Notes: generated by a model not told the origin, from the letters alone. A DNA stretch of 64,000 nucleotides from an uncultured Coriobacteriaceae bacterium (GCA_902803315.1 CADCPM010000102.1:27610-91609); one strand, 5' to 3'. Shown: positions 32,702-42,334, counted from the first letter of the stretch. Numbers and translations: made by a program.

Positions 32702-34721
32702 GAAAGCAGAGCGCAACTTGACCCAGGCCGAGCGCAAGATAATCGATGATCCCGCACGTCTTAAAGACGCACCCCGTCCCGGCAGCGCCGAGACATACGA
32801 GGAAGGCGTTCCCGGTAAGGGAAGTCGCGGTAAACGCTCATCAGATCCGCTTAAAGTATTGCGCGGTACCATAAAGCTTGTCTTCTCGTTCTATCCTTTG
32901 CAACTCACGCTCATGCTCCTGTGCGTGGTTGTCGCTTCCGTGCTCTCGGCATTGCCCAGCATATTCCTGCAAAGGACCATCGACGTCGTGGGCAAGTACT
33001 GGCAGAGCGGCGACTGGGCAGCAGCGGCACCCGAAATCACGAACATCGTCGTAACGCTCGTGTGCATTTACCTCGTTGCCCTCGCATGCCAAATCGCTCA
33101 GACCCAGCTCGGCGCATTCATTACGCAGGGCACCCTCATGCAGATCCGAAACAAGATGTTCGACCACATGGAGGATCTGCCCATACGCTTCTTCGACCAA
33201 AACCAACGTGGCGACATTATGAGCTACTACACCAACGACGTCGACGCCTTGCGCCAGCTCATTGGCATAGCCTTGCCCAACCTGCTTACCATGGCCATCT
33301 CGATGGTGTCCATCACCTTCATCATGCTGTGGTACTCCATACCGCTTTCGCTCGTGGTTCTTGCGGCCGTAGCTCTCATGGGCTGGTTCACGCGCTTTAT
33401 GGGCGGCAGATCCGCACGCTTCTTCCTCGCCCAGCAGCATGCGATCGGCAAGGCCGAGGGCTTCGCAGAAGAGGCAATGAACGGCGAGAAGGTCATCAAG
33501 GTCTTCACACACGAGAAGGAGATGCAGACGCAGTTTGACGAGGTCAACGACGAGCTCTTTGATGCCGCTAAGAAGGCGAATATTTATGCCAACACGCTCG
33601 CTCCCGTACTCATGAACCTCGGAAACCTATCCTACGTAATAGTCGCGCTCGCAGGCGGCCTGTTCCTTGGCATCAACCTTCCCAATCCCTGCATCTCGGG
33701 CATGGTGCTTTCGATTGACATCGTAATCCCCTTCCTCAACCTCACCAAGCGCTTTGCCGGCTCCATCGGCCAGATTTCGAACCAGATCAACTTTGTGGTT
33801 ATGGGCCTTGCGGGCGCAGAGCGCATCTTCCAGATGCTCGACGAGATACCCGAGGAAGACGAGGGCTACGTAGAGCTCACGAATATGGAGATGAAGGCGG
33901 GCGAGCTCGTGCCCACCGATCGCCGAACCAAGATGTGGGCATGGAAGCATCCCCACCAGCAACGCGGTTTTACCGACTACGTTCCGCTGCGCGGCGACGT
34001 AGTGCTCGACGACGTGGACTTTGGCTATACGGATGACCATCTGGTGCTGCATAACATCGACATCCACGCGAAGCCCGGTCAGAAGGTCGCCTTCGTGGGC
34101 GCTACTGGCGCCGGCAAGACAACCATCACCAACCTCATCAATCGCTTCTACGACATAGCCGACGGCAAAATTCGCTACGACGGCATCAACATCAACAAGA
34201 TCCGCAAGAGCGACCTGCGCCGCTCGCTTGGCGTCGTATTGCAGGAAGTCAACCTCTTTACCGGTACCGTTATGGACAACATCCGCTACGGGCGCTTGGA
34301 TGCCACCGACGAGGAGTGCATCGCGGCGGCCAAGCTCGTCGGTGCCAACGGGTTTATCGAGCGTCTGCCGGACGGCTACAACACTATGCTCACCGACAAC
34401 GCCGAGTCCCTCTCCCAGGGCCAGCGCCAGCTCCTCTCGATTGCTCGCGCAGCCGTTGCCGATCCGCCCGTGATGATCTTGGACGAGGCCACGAGCTCCA
34501 TCGACACGCGCACCGAGCAGATCGTGAGTCGCGGCATGGACGCTCTCATGGACGGGCGCACCACATTCGTTATCGCACACCGCCTTTCCACGGTGCGCAA
34601 CTCCGACATAATCATCGTGCTCGATCATGGCCGTATAATAGAGCGCGGCACCCACGACGAACTCATTGACGCCAAGGGTACCTACTATCAGCTCTACACC
34701 GGCGCATTCGAGCTTGAGTAG
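32694..34721 (+). CDS. ABC exporter half, catalytic subunit
   Basis: The 675-residue partner has a long cytoplasmic N terminus (about 60 residues), six membrane helices and an ATPase domain with Walker A GATGAGKTT, signature LSQGQ, Walker B VMILDEATSSID and the His switch VIAHRLST. An additional segment of about 45 residues (MEMKAGELVPTD to YVPLRGDV) links membrane and ATPase domains. Under MarR control, drug or metabolite export is likely; the substrate is unknown. Confidence 0.93.
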   Translation: MSRKAERNLTQAERKIIDDPARLKDAPRPGSAETYEEGVPGKGSRGKRSSDPLKVLRGTIKLVFSFYPLQLTLMLLCVVVASVLSALPSIFLQRTIDVVGKYWQSGDWAAAAPEITNIVVTLVCIYLVALACQIAQTQLGAFITQGTLMQIRNKMFDHMEDLPIRFFDQNQRGDIMSYYTNDVDALRQLIGIALPNLLTMAISMVSITFIMLWYSIPLSLVVLAAVALMGWFTRFMGGRSARFFLAQQHAIGKAEGFAEEAMNGEKVIKVFTHEKEMQTQFDEVNDELFDAAKKANIYANTLAPVLMNLGNLSYVIVALAGGLFLGINLPNPCISGMVLSIDIVIPFLNLTKRFAGSIGQISNQINFVVMGLAGAERIFQMLDEIPEEDEGYVELTNMEMKAGELVPTDRRTKMWAWKHPHQQRGFTDYVPLRGDVVLDDVDFGYTDDHLVLHNIDIHAKPGQKVAFVGATGAGKTTITNLINRFYDIADGKIRYDGININKIRKSDLRRSLGVVLQEVNLFTGTVMDNIRYGRLDATDEECIAAAKLVGANGFIERLPDGYNTMLTDNAESLSQGQRQLLSIARAAVADPPVMILDEATSSIDTRTEQIVSRGMDALMDGRTTFVIAHRLSTVRNSDIIIVLDHGRIIERGTHDELIDAKGTYYQLYTGAFELE

Positions 34722-34733
34722 CAACTACGACGG

Positions 34734-34754
34734 CAGGGGATATGCCCCTGCCGC
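34734..34754 (+). terminator. Short hairpin between ABC and cyclophilin genes
   Basis: GGCAGGGG-ATATG-CCCCTGCC, a perfect 8-bp stem after the ABC stop. There is no T-run, so it may be a processing site or weak terminator. Confidence 0.45.
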
Positions 34755-34771
34755 CATGTAAGGAGAACGCT

Positions 34772-35455
34772 ATGAACAACATGGACCGGAGAACGTTTAT
34801 TGGTCTCGCAACCGCATCCGTTGGCGCTCTTGCGCTTGGTGCATGCGGACAGCAGGGCGCGTCTTCCAGCACCTCATCAACAAGTTCCTCGTCCAGTACC
34901 GAGGCTGGTCACATTACCGCTTCCGGCACGCTCACCACACCATACGACGAGGGCTACAGCACTGGGAAGCATCACGCCACCATAAAGGTCAAGGACTTTG
35001 GCACCATAAAGGTGGAGCTGGATGCCGACGTGGCGCCCATAACCGTAAGCAACTTTGCGCATCTGGCGAACCAGGGCTTCTACAACGGCCTCAAGTTCCA
35101 CCGCATCATCAAGGACTTCATGATTCAAGGCGGTGACCCAAACGGCGATGGTACGGGCGGCAGCGACGTCAACATCATCGGAGAGTTCTCTTCCAACGGA
35201 AAGAAGAACGACATCAAGCACGAGCGCGGCGTCATTTCCATGGCTCGCTCCCAGCCCAACAACTCTGCCAGCTCCCAGTTCTTCATCGTGCACAAGGACT
35301 CAAACCATCTTGACGGCCAATATGCGGGCTTCGGCCACGTAACGGAGGGCATGGACGTCGTAGACAAAATCGCGGAGGTACCTGTGCAGGACAAGAACGG
35401 CACGGTGGCACCCGCCGACCAACCCGTAATCGAGTCCATCACCATGGACGACTAG
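34772..35455 (+). CDS. Cyclophilin-type peptidyl-prolyl isomerase lipoprotein
   Basis: The 227-residue protein starts at ATG 34772 (AAGGAGA upstream). The N terminus MDRRTFIGLATASVGALALGAC combines a twin-Arg-like start with a lipobox (LGAC), then a Ser/Thr linker. Residues about 70-225 are cyclophilin: FHRIIKDFMIQGGDP, the active-site Arg region, ERGVISMARSQPNNSASSQFFI and the final GMDVVDKI. It should catalyse proline isomerisation in exported proteins at the membrane surface. Confidence 0.92.
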   Translation: MNNMDRRTFIGLATASVGALALGACGQQGASSSTSSTSSSSSTEAGHITASGTLTTPYDEGYSTGKHHATIKVKDFGTIKVELDADVAPITVSNFAHLANQGFYNGLKFHRIIKDFMIQGGDPNGDGTGGSDVNIIGEFSSNGKKNDIKHERGVISMARSQPNNSASSQFFIVHKDSNHLDGQYAGFGHVTEGMDVVDKIAEVPVQDKNGTVAPADQPVIESITMDD

Positions 35456-35486
35456 CGCAGCGGAGGCTTGCTCGCGCTTTGTGACG

Positions 35487-35527
35487 GGCCCCGAGCTCGG
35501 GTTTTCCGAAAACTCGAGCTCGGGGCC
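35487..35527. terminator. Palindrome between convergent genes
   Basis: Arms of 19 bp (GGCCCCGAGCTCGGGTTTT and its complement with one mismatch) around CCG. It separates the cyclophilin gene (+) from the glycosidase gene (-), with TTT after it. Confidence 0.7.
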
Positions 35528-35548
35528 TTTCGCCAATCGAGGGTTCGT

Positions 35549-37159
35549 CTATTCGTCGTTACTCGCCAAGAACGCCGCCACCGCGTCGTGGAAGCGGTCC
35601 AACTGATCGGCATTCCAAGACAGCATGTCGTCCGAGGTTAAGAGCACTCCCCCACAGCTGGTATCTGTCTTTAGCATCTCTTGGTATTGATCGGGGGTAA
35701 ACGAGACACCCTCTTCGCGCAAGAACAGCACATCGGGATCGCAACGGAACACAAGACCATCCAAGTGAGAACGGCCACGTGCGTTTGCCAACGAGTTCTT
35801 GGTGCTCACACGCTCTCTGTGCAAAAGCCTCATGTGTGGCTTGTCATCCCAATCCAGGCCCACGTCACAACCAACGCGGCAGTATTCGCAACGCCCGAAC
35901 GCCGACACCAGGGGCACCCCGCAGAATAGAAGTCGTACGTCCTCGCCCACGCATTCGCGCAGGAAATCGAGCGCGTCCGCCATAAGCTCGCCACGGTTGA
36001 GGCCATCGTGAGCCAACATGCATGCCCCATAGAGGAAGTCGAGCTTTAGCAACTCGAAGCCCCACTCTCGCGTAACCACACGCAAGACGTCGCGCACGTA
36101 GTCGCGCACTTCTTCCTTGCGCATATCGAGCGCAAAAGCACCACCCCAATGGTCGCCTGTCATAACGGGCTCTCCGGCCTGGTCGCGCAACAGCCAGTCC
36201 TGGTGCTCCGCATACACCCGCGATTCGCGCGAGCATACAAACGGCGCAAGCCAGAGGCCCGGGAGCAGGCCCTCTTGCTTTGCATTCTGCGCAAGGACTG
36301 CCATACCCTCAGGAAAGCGCGCACGATCGTACTCAAGCCAATCCCCCACCTTGGCATAGCCATCGTCAATCTGGAACACAGCGTCCGCAGGCCCAAGGTC
36401 CATGCCGCCCAGTACCGCCGCAGCACCCTCGAGGTCGTGGGAGAGCTTCCATGCATCTATGCTGTCATAATGCCTGTACCAGCTCGAATAGCCAACGATA
36501 GGACGAGCGGACATGCGCTGGATGCCCGCAAGCGAGAGCCACTCCCGCACGGCCTCTTCGAGCGTGCCCCCGCAAACGGCAAGAGACAAGATCTCGCGTC
36601 GCTCGCCCTTGGCAACGGTGTGCGCCGGAGGCTCCTTCTCAAAGGTGAGCGTACCCGCATCGAGGTCCTCGCGTATTACCGTAAAGCCGTCGTCCTCGTT
36701 GAGCGAGCCAAAGAGGAGCACCTCGTCGCCTTGGCGCAAATAGCCATATCCAAATCCATGCATGTGCCCACGGCGTGGGTCTTCCTCCACAAAGCGGTAG
36801 TCTCCGCTACCGTCGAGCACGTATTTGTCCACCAGGCGCTGCGGGGCGCGGGTGAGGCCCCACATGCGATCGTTTACGGGACGTTCCACGCTATCGGTCC
36901 ACGAGTTGTACCCATTGAGATAGATTGCGTCCGCATCCTTTATGGCAACGTAAAGGGTGGCCTCGATCTTGTCGATTGACACCGCGGCAGACGGATTGAT
37001 TTCCACACGGCGGACCCGCTCATTCCCCCGTACGGCGACGCCCAGCTCTCTGGCATCATTGCTACCGAGTATGCTTCCGTTGCCCTCAATGACTACGGTA
37101 CGTCTGCGAGCAATGCCCGGAAGGTGATACACGATGCTTATTTGCGGACCCAAAGACAT
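35549..37159 (-). CDS. Alpha-galactosidase-like glycoside hydrolase (GH36/clan D)
   Basis: The 536-residue protein has an N-terminal beta-sandwich region (about 1-200) and a TIM barrel with GYSSWYRHYDSI, FQIDDGYAKVGDW, LLPGLWLAPFV and the nucleophile Asp in LLKLDFLYGA (about residue 365). The probable acid/base Asp lies in RVGCDVGLDW (about 430). Family members release terminal alpha-galactose, with retention. It is shorter than many GH36 enzymes (about 720) and has no signal peptide, so it works in the cytoplasm on sugars imported by the adjacent GPH transporter. Exact substrate unknown. Last gene of the TetR operon. Confidence 0.8.
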   Translation of the reverse strand: MSLGPQISIVYHLPGIARRRTVVIEGNGSILGSNDARELGVAVRGNERVRRVEINPSAAVSIDKIEATLYVAIKDADAIYLNGYNSWTDSVERPVNDRMWGLTRAPQRLVDKYVLDGSGDYRFVEEDPRRGHMHGFGYGYLRQGDEVLLFGSLNEDDGFTVIREDLDAGTLTFEKEPPAHTVAKGERREILSLAVCGGTLEEAVREWLSLAGIQRMSARPIVGYSSWYRHYDSIDAWKLSHDLEGAAAVLGGMDLGPADAVFQIDDGYAKVGDWLEYDRARFPEGMAVLAQNAKQEGLLPGLWLAPFVCSRESRVYAEHQDWLLRDQAGEPVMTGDHWGGAFALDMRKEEVRDYVRDVLRVVTREWGFELLKLDFLYGACMLAHDGLNRGELMADALDFLRECVGEDVRLLFCGVPLVSAFGRCEYCRVGCDVGLDWDDKPHMRLLHRERVSTKNSLANARGRSHLDGLVFRCDPDVLFLREEGVSFTPDQYQEMLKTDTSCGGVLLTSDDMLSWNADQLDRFHDAVAAFLASNDE

Positions 37160-37201
37160 ATTGTCCCCTCCCCAACGAAGCGGCCATGAACCATCGCACG
37201 C

Positions 37202-38578
37202 CTACTCCTTGTTCTCTCGTGGGTTTTCGGCGCCGATAACGTGCAAGACGCGCGTCTCGCGATACCGCAAAAACACCAAGCCTCCCGCAAGGCAGAACAC
37301 CGTGGCAACGACCGCGGTCATGCGATAGCCCATGCCACCCGCACCAATCGAGGCGATTGACGAGAAGAGAATCATGGCCAGCGACTGGCCAAGCGTCATG
37401 GAGAAGGTGCGAGCCGCATAGAACATGCCCTCGCGGTTCTCACCCGTCTCCACAGAATCGGACTCGGCGATGTCGGCAAGTACGGCTTGGGGCAGAATGC
37501 CCAAAACTGCCATGGGAATGGCTGCCAGTATTGCCACCAGAACACCCCAAGCCAATTCGGGCACGCCAAACTGGCCGCATATGCTCGTAACGCCAAACGC
37601 AAGGCAGAAGAAGAAAAACGCAAATGCAACGAGCGCTTTCTTTCCCAGGCGCTTTGCAAGGATGTTAACCGGCGCGTAAAACAGAAGGCTCATTACGGTC
37701 ATGCCCGCAAAGAGGACAAAGTTCATAGAGGGGTCGAGCCCCATGAGGCTTGTCACATAGAAGGGCATGCCTGTCTGGAACATGGTGATGGCCACCCAAT
37801 ACAGGATGTCTGAGATCTCGAAGACCTGGAACTCCTTGTTCTTGAAGGTCTTTATTACGCTTGCACCCATGGGGGTATCGGAAGGCTCGGTTTCGGCATA
37901 GGCGTTCTCGTCGATGGTGAAGGCAGGCAGCAGCATGCAGGCGATGGCAATGACGGCAAGGATTGCGATGGTCACCCTATAGGCATTGGCGATGCCTAAC
38001 GACGCCTGGAAGAAGCCGGCGATGGTAGGCACCAAATAGGCAACGGCCGTGCCAATGAAGTACGTAACCGATATGTAGGTGGAGAGGTTTACGCGGAGGT
38101 CCTGCGTCCGGCCGAGCTCGGGGATGAGCGCATTGAAGGGCGTGCAGTAGAGGGACAGCGAAACGTAGAAGCCCACCAGGCATACGAACAACGCAATGTC
38201 GTTAAAGACCTCGCCTCCCATACCCGGCAGCGTGAACACCACCACCGTCATGATGCCAAAGGGGATGGCGAACCAACGCATAAAGGGTATGCGACGTCCC
38301 AACGGATGGTTAAGAGAGTCGGACTTGGATGCGATGTAGGGGTCTATGAAACCGTCCACCAAGCGGCAAAACGCGGTGATGAGGCCAATAATCGTCATGC
38401 CCGCGAACACGATGCCCTGCGTTATGAAGAGCGGCATGCCAGCGGCTATGGTCTCCTCGCTTGGCATATAGAAGTAGAGCAGCCAGTTGGATACGACGCC
38501 CGAAAGCATTGCCCAACCGAGTTGCCCTATTGCGAAGTTCCGCATTACGCGTCCGTCTGCCAGCTTTTTCTCTGCCAT
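37202..38578 (-). CDS. GPH-type glycoside:cation symporter (MFS)
   Basis: The 458-residue protein has 12 hydrophobic helices and GPH features: an early FAIGQLGWAMLSG helix, DGFIDPYIASKSDS after TM2 (the Asp-rich loop that binds sugar and cation in MelB) and GRRIPFMRW. Such carriers import melibiose-type sugars, glucuronides or pentosides with sodium or protons. ATG 38578 follows TAGGGG just after the tetR stop; an upstream ATG at 38599 lies inside tetR. Pairing with the alpha-galactosidase suggests an alpha-galactoside. Confidence 0.85.
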   Translation of the reverse strand: MAEKKLADGRVMRNFAIGQLGWAMLSGVVSNWLLYFYMPSEETIAAGMPLFITQGIVFAGMTIIGLITAFCRLVDGFIDPYIASKSDSLNHPLGRRIPFMRWFAIPFGIMTVVVFTLPGMGGEVFNDIALFVCLVGFYVSLSLYCTPFNALIPELGRTQDLRVNLSTYISVTYFIGTAVAYLVPTIAGFFQASLGIANAYRVTIAILAVIAIACMLLPAFTIDENAYAETEPSDTPMGASVIKTFKNKEFQVFEISDILYWVAITMFQTGMPFYVTSLMGLDPSMNFVLFAGMTVMSLLFYAPVNILAKRLGKKALVAFAFFFFCLAFGVTSICGQFGVPELAWGVLVAILAAIPMAVLGILPQAVLADIAESDSVETGENREGMFYAARTFSMTLGQSLAMILFSSIASIGAGGMGYRMTAVVATVFCLAGGLVFLRYRETRVLHVIGAENPRENKE

Positions 38579-38588
38579 TTGCTTACCC

Positions 38589-39305
38589 CTATCCCTCATA
38601 TTGCAAATCAGTGCGAACCCGCTGGGCGGGAATATTCGTTACCAGCGACCACAAGGCCATATCCACGACGCTCTGGAGCTCTTCTCTGCCGTTGGAGAAG
38701 TCGTCGGAAGGTATTATCTCACCATGGTTGATCTTTTGCGCCACACCCATGAGCGCATGTGCGAGCGCGACGTAAAACTTTCTGAACTCTATCTCCCGTG
38801 CAATCGACCCGTCCGAGCGGCCCATAAGATAGGCATCCTCGAAGATCGGATAGAACGAGTCCAGCTGCGCGCCATACTCTTCGAGCTCCTCCGACGAAAC
38901 CTGACCCGCAAGGACCATGTGATCAAACGAGTCAACAAACGTCACAAAGTCATCGTGCACACAGTAGGCATCGCAATAGCCTTCCAAGAGCACCTGAAGC
39001 CTGCCTAAGCCATTGAGCGCCAAGAAGGCATCCGACTCCACAAGCTCTACCAGCCTCTGGTTAAATCGCTCCCACAGCAAGATAGCAGCGCGAACGGCGA
39101 TTCGCGCCTTCGTAGAGAAGTGGCGATACAACGTGGCGACTCCCACACCCGCGACCTCTGCGATATCGACCATCTTCACGCTTTCCAATCCGTCGCGTAA
39201 GAACAGCTCTGCGGCGCATTCAACCGCAAAGTCATCCAAGCCAGCACGGGACGGTTTGCCTCTCGACGTGCCTTCTACCAAAGCTTTTGCCATTTGTGCA
39301 TTCAT
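38589..39305 (-). CDS. TetR-family transcriptional regulator
   Basis: The 238-residue protein has an N-terminal TetR helix-turn-helix (AAELFLRDGLESVKMVDIAEVAGVGVATLYRHFSTKA, about residues 32-68) and an all-helical ligand domain that matches no specific subgroup I know. It is first in an operon with the GPH carrier and glycosidase, and divergent from the GT-B-like gene. Two identical-ended operators lie in the shared upstream region (39329-39364), so it probably controls both directions. Confidence 0.9.
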   Translation of the reverse strand: MNAQMAKALVEGTSRGKPSRAGLDDFAVECAAELFLRDGLESVKMVDIAEVAGVGVATLYRHFSTKARIAVRAAILLWERFNQRLVELVESDAFLALNGLGRLQVLLEGYCDAYCVHDDFVTFVDSFDHMVLAGQVSSEELEEYGAQLDSFYPIFEDAYLMGRSDGSIAREIEFRKFYVALAHALMGVAQKINHGEIIPSDDFSNGREELQSVVDMALWSLVTNIPAQRVRTDLQYEG

Positions 39306-39328
39306 GCCATTGACCTTTCGGACAGATG

Positions 39329-39364
39329 TGATAGTCTTACTATCAACTGATAGCTAGACTATCA
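39329..39364. promoter_or_regulatory. Tandem TetR operators in divergent promoter region
   Basis: Two 17-bp palindromes, TGATAG-TCTTA-CTATCA (39329-39345) and TGATAG-CTAGA-CTATCA (39348-39364), lie 19 bp centre to centre. Together they also form a 36-bp dyad. They sit midway between the divergent starts at 39305 and 39394. Confidence 0.85.
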
Positions 39365-39393
39365 AATGAAGAATCGAAACGCAAGGAGCAATT

Positions 39394-40917
39394 ATGGCCA
39401 ACGGCGATCGTGCAAAAAACATTTTTGGCAACGAGATTGACAGCAAGACCTATAGGAAGGCTCAAACGAAGAAAGCCAGTTACCAGAAGCAGTTTGGCGA
39501 CGACTCCACTGCGGTCTATCACCTTGCCGCCCAAGACCTGCCCGTTATAGGAGATCGCCTGGGCGTACGAAATCTCGTTGCGTCCACCAGCGACGAGGCA
39601 TTCGACCTTATTGCCGACGCCCATGCACAGCAAACGCCAGCCACCACTTCCCGTACCGTCGATGGCGCGAATGGCGCGCCTGTGGTTGTGGGGAACATAC
39701 GCATGGGATTTGGCCACTATCGCATTTCCATGGCCATGGCAAGCGCGGCTCATGCCATGGGCTATACCCCCTACTGGTTTGACCTCGCCTCCTTCGACCA
39801 AACAACCTGCTCCAAGGTTATTGCCCATCAAAACGACCTTTACTCGATGGGCTCTCGCCTCTCGCAAAAAGTCGGCCTCTTCAACAGCCTCTATTGGGAG
39901 CCACTCAACTCGGAGGGATTCCGTAAGCTTACCTACAACTCAATCGACCAGAAGAACGCCGAGCTCTACACTCCCCTGTTTCGCGACCTTCCCAAAGACG
40001 TTCCCTATGTAGGTACCCACGTTTGGCCCGCCCAGGGTGCGGTGCACGCCGGGCTTACCCATGTGGTTAACGCCATCCCCGACAACTGGCCCATGGCATT
40101 GCACCTTGCCGAGGGCTCCATCCATACCGTGCAGACGCCTTCGGCCTACCTTGGCTATCACCAACTGCGTGGCATGGACCCCAAGAGGCAGCTCAAACCC
40201 ATGCCGATGGAAGACCTCTTCTACACTGGACACTACGTTGACCATGAGCTCGTTTGCAACATCGAGCAAGACTGTGCAGCCAGGCGCAATCGTGTATTGG
40301 GTGGCGGCCCCGTACGCTGGCTCATCTCGGTAGGGGGTGCCGGCGCGCAACAGGATCTGTTTGCCGCAATCATCGAACGGCTTCTTCCCTACGTGCGCAC
40401 TGGTCAGGCGACCTTGCTCGTAAACGTTGGTGACCACGCGAACGTATGGGAGGCTCTGGAAAAGCAGGTGGCAGGCCTCTCAAGCATCGCCGAGCGCCAT
40501 TTCAACGACTTTGCCGGCACCGCCGCACTCGCCAATGACGCTCTCGAGGGCGAGCTCGCGGGTGTACATGCCTTCTGCGACTCCAACATCTTTGCCGCCG
40601 TATACTCCTCGAACCTGCTCATGCGCTGCTGCGACGTACTGGTAACAAAGCCGAGTGAGTTCAGCTTTTATCCCGTGCCAAAGCTCATGATCCATCGCGT
40701 GGGCGGACATGAGGCCTGGGGCGCCATTCGCGCGGCAGAGATCGGCGATGGCACCTACGAGATGGACAAGACCGAAGAGGCGCTTGCGATGATTGATTCC
40801 ATGCAGTATGATCGCGAACTCATTGCCTTTATGTGCGACAACATCGAGGCGGCCAACAAGATCGGCACCTACGATGGTGCGTACAAGGTTATTGACCTCG
40901 CCGTTAGGGGTCGCTAG
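39394..40917 (+). CDS. GT-B-like protein of unknown function
   Basis: I do not recognise a named family with confidence. The 507-residue soluble protein has a Gly/His motif NIRMGFGHYRISMAMASAA (about residue 105), like the first loop of MGDG synthase or MurG-type GT-B glycosyltransferases. It also has a second-domain strand WLISVGGAGAQQD (about 310) and a C-terminal KPSEFSFYPVPKLMIHRVGGHE (about 425), the place where GT-B enzymes hold the sugar nucleotide. No signal peptide or membrane helix is seen. AAGGAGCAA precedes the ATG. The shared TetR operators suggest a role linked to alpha-galactoside or glycolipid metabolism. The glycosyltransferase role is inferred. Confidence 0.55.
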   Translation: MANGDRAKNIFGNEIDSKTYRKAQTKKASYQKQFGDDSTAVYHLAAQDLPVIGDRLGVRNLVASTSDEAFDLIADAHAQQTPATTSRTVDGANGAPVVVGNIRMGFGHYRISMAMASAAHAMGYTPYWFDLASFDQTTCSKVIAHQNDLYSMGSRLSQKVGLFNSLYWEPLNSEGFRKLTYNSIDQKNAELYTPLFRDLPKDVPYVGTHVWPAQGAVHAGLTHVVNAIPDNWPMALHLAEGSIHTVQTPSAYLGYHQLRGMDPKRQLKPMPMEDLFYTGHYVDHELVCNIEQDCAARRNRVLGGGPVRWLISVGGAGAQQDLFAAIIERLLPYVRTGQATLLVNVGDHANVWEALEKQVAGLSSIAERHFNDFAGTAALANDALEGELAGVHAFCDSNIFAAVYSSNLLMRCCDVLVTKPSEFSFYPVPKLMIHRVGGHEAWGAIRAAEIGDGTYEMDKTEEALAMIDSMQYDRELIAFMCDNIEAANKIGTYDGAYKVIDLAVRGR

Positions 40918-40935
40918 GCAAGCATCGAGTCTGCG

Positions 40936-41015
40936 AGCCCCGAATAGGGGGCAGGCCCCAAGTTAGGGTTTTCGTGAAAACCCTAACTTGGGGCCTGCCC
41001 CCTATTCGGGGTTCT
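40936..41015. terminator. 80-bp near-perfect palindrome between convergent genes
   Basis: Arms of 38 bp run outward from the centre TTTTCGTGAAAA, with one G-U at the outer end. It separates the GT-B-like gene (+) from the DUF1015 gene (-) and extends to within 12 bp of the latter's stop. It would fold into an exceptionally stable hairpin on either strand. Confidence 0.8.
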
Positions 41016-41026
41016 CCTGCGATCTG

Positions 41027-42232
41027 TTACCAGATTCTCCGGATAGCGAGGCCGCTAAGGAGCTTTGGCTCGAACCAAGTGGACTTGGGTGGCATTACCC
41101 CTCCCTTGTCCGCAATGTCCATAAGCTCATCCAAGGAAGTCGGGAACATGGCAAATGCCATGCCATTAGGACCTGCCAGCTGCTCCAGCTCGTCCGCCTT
41201 CGCATTTCCCGCAAAGGAGATTCTTGGGTCGGTTCGAGGGTCCTGTATTCCCAGCACAGGCCCGAGGAGACGCTCCTGCAACTCGCTTACGTCGAGTCCC
41301 GTGTCTGAGTCGCGCAATTCGAGCGTTCTCCATGCACCAAAAGCAAACAAGCCAAACGTTCCCTTCTTCTCTGGAAGGCACGGCACATCGCTGGGGGCAG
41401 AGCACGCAAAGCCCGCCTCCTCAGCTCGAAGGACGAACTCATCCTCGCAGAGGCCCGCCGAGTCGCATATCACGCGATCGTACGGAAGTATGCGGAGCTG
41501 GCTTGCGGGAAAGAGAACACCCAAGAACGCCTCGGCGGGATCGTCTTCGCGTCCCTCCGCGCGCCTCTCTTCGCATATACGCGCGGCGGCAGCCGCTCGA
41601 TGATGCCCGTCGGCAATATATGCCTGAGATACTGTGGTAAACGCCACTTGCAAGGCTTCCACGGCAACGGGACGTGCGATGCGCCAGACGCGCTGCCGCA
41701 CGCCGTCGGGACCAACGAAGTCATAGAGTGGCTCCGCCATCCGTGCGGCATCCAGAATCGTATTTATGGCCACACTGTCACGATAGGCCATAAATACCAG
41801 TCCCGTTTGGGCGCGCAGAGTCTTGATGTGGTTTACGCGGTCGAGTTCCTTGGCCTTAAGGGTCAGCTCATGCTGCTTTACCGTGCCGTCCAAATAGTCG
41901 TCCACTGCCACCGCACCCATGAGGCCACGTTGCACATGGTCGCCATCCGAAAGCTCATACAAGTAGAAGCAGGGTTTTTCGTCAGGCATAAGCGTGCGAT
42001 CCAGCTGCCGCTCGCGCAACAGATCGCGTGCATGCTCGTACACCTCCTGGGCATGCGGATCCTGACCAGGGTCAAAGCCCGTCTCGGGACGGTCGATAGC
42101 CAAAAAGGACGTGGGATGCTCCTTGACGTAGGAACGCGCCTCTTCCTCAGTGAACACATCGTAAGGTAGCGCAGCGAATTCTGCCACGTGCTCGCGCGCA
42201 GGTCTTAAACAAGTTATGGGCTCAATATGCAT
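41027..42232 (-). CDS. DUF1015 family protein
   Basis: The 401-residue protein matches the DUF1015 pattern: an N-terminal FAALPYDVFTEEEARSYV, LAIDRPE, a central KQHELTLKAKELDRVNHIKTLRAQTGLVFMAY, and IADGHHRAAAAA with a conserved His pair (about residue 215). Biochemical function is not settled; in Clostridia and Thermotoga such genes are, to my recollection, found near serine synthesis genes, and this window holds serA twice and thrH, though not adjacent. Length is normal. GAGGAGGACCC precedes the ATG. Confidence 0.8.
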   Translation of the reverse strand: MHIEPITCLRPAREHVAEFAALPYDVFTEEEARSYVKEHPTSFLAIDRPETGFDPGQDPHAQEVYEHARDLLRERQLDRTLMPDEKPCFYLYELSDGDHVQRGLMGAVAVDDYLDGTVKQHELTLKAKELDRVNHIKTLRAQTGLVFMAYRDSVAINTILDAARMAEPLYDFVGPDGVRQRVWRIARPVAVEALQVAFTTVSQAYIADGHHRAAAAARICEERRAEGREDDPAEAFLGVLFPASQLRILPYDRVICDSAGLCEDEFVLRAEEAGFACSAPSDVPCLPEKKGTFGLFAFGAWRTLELRDSDTGLDVSELQERLLGPVLGIQDPRTDPRISFAGNAKADELEQLAGPNGMAFAMFPTSLDELMDIADKGGVMPPKSTWFEPKLLSGLAIRRIW

Positions 42233-42334
42233 GGGTCCTCCTCATGCCGCCAGAATGACGTATACGGTTATATCACAAGCAGCGACCTCGAATCGTATGT
42301 CCACCTTATGCCAACATGTATACTTTGAGCGAAT

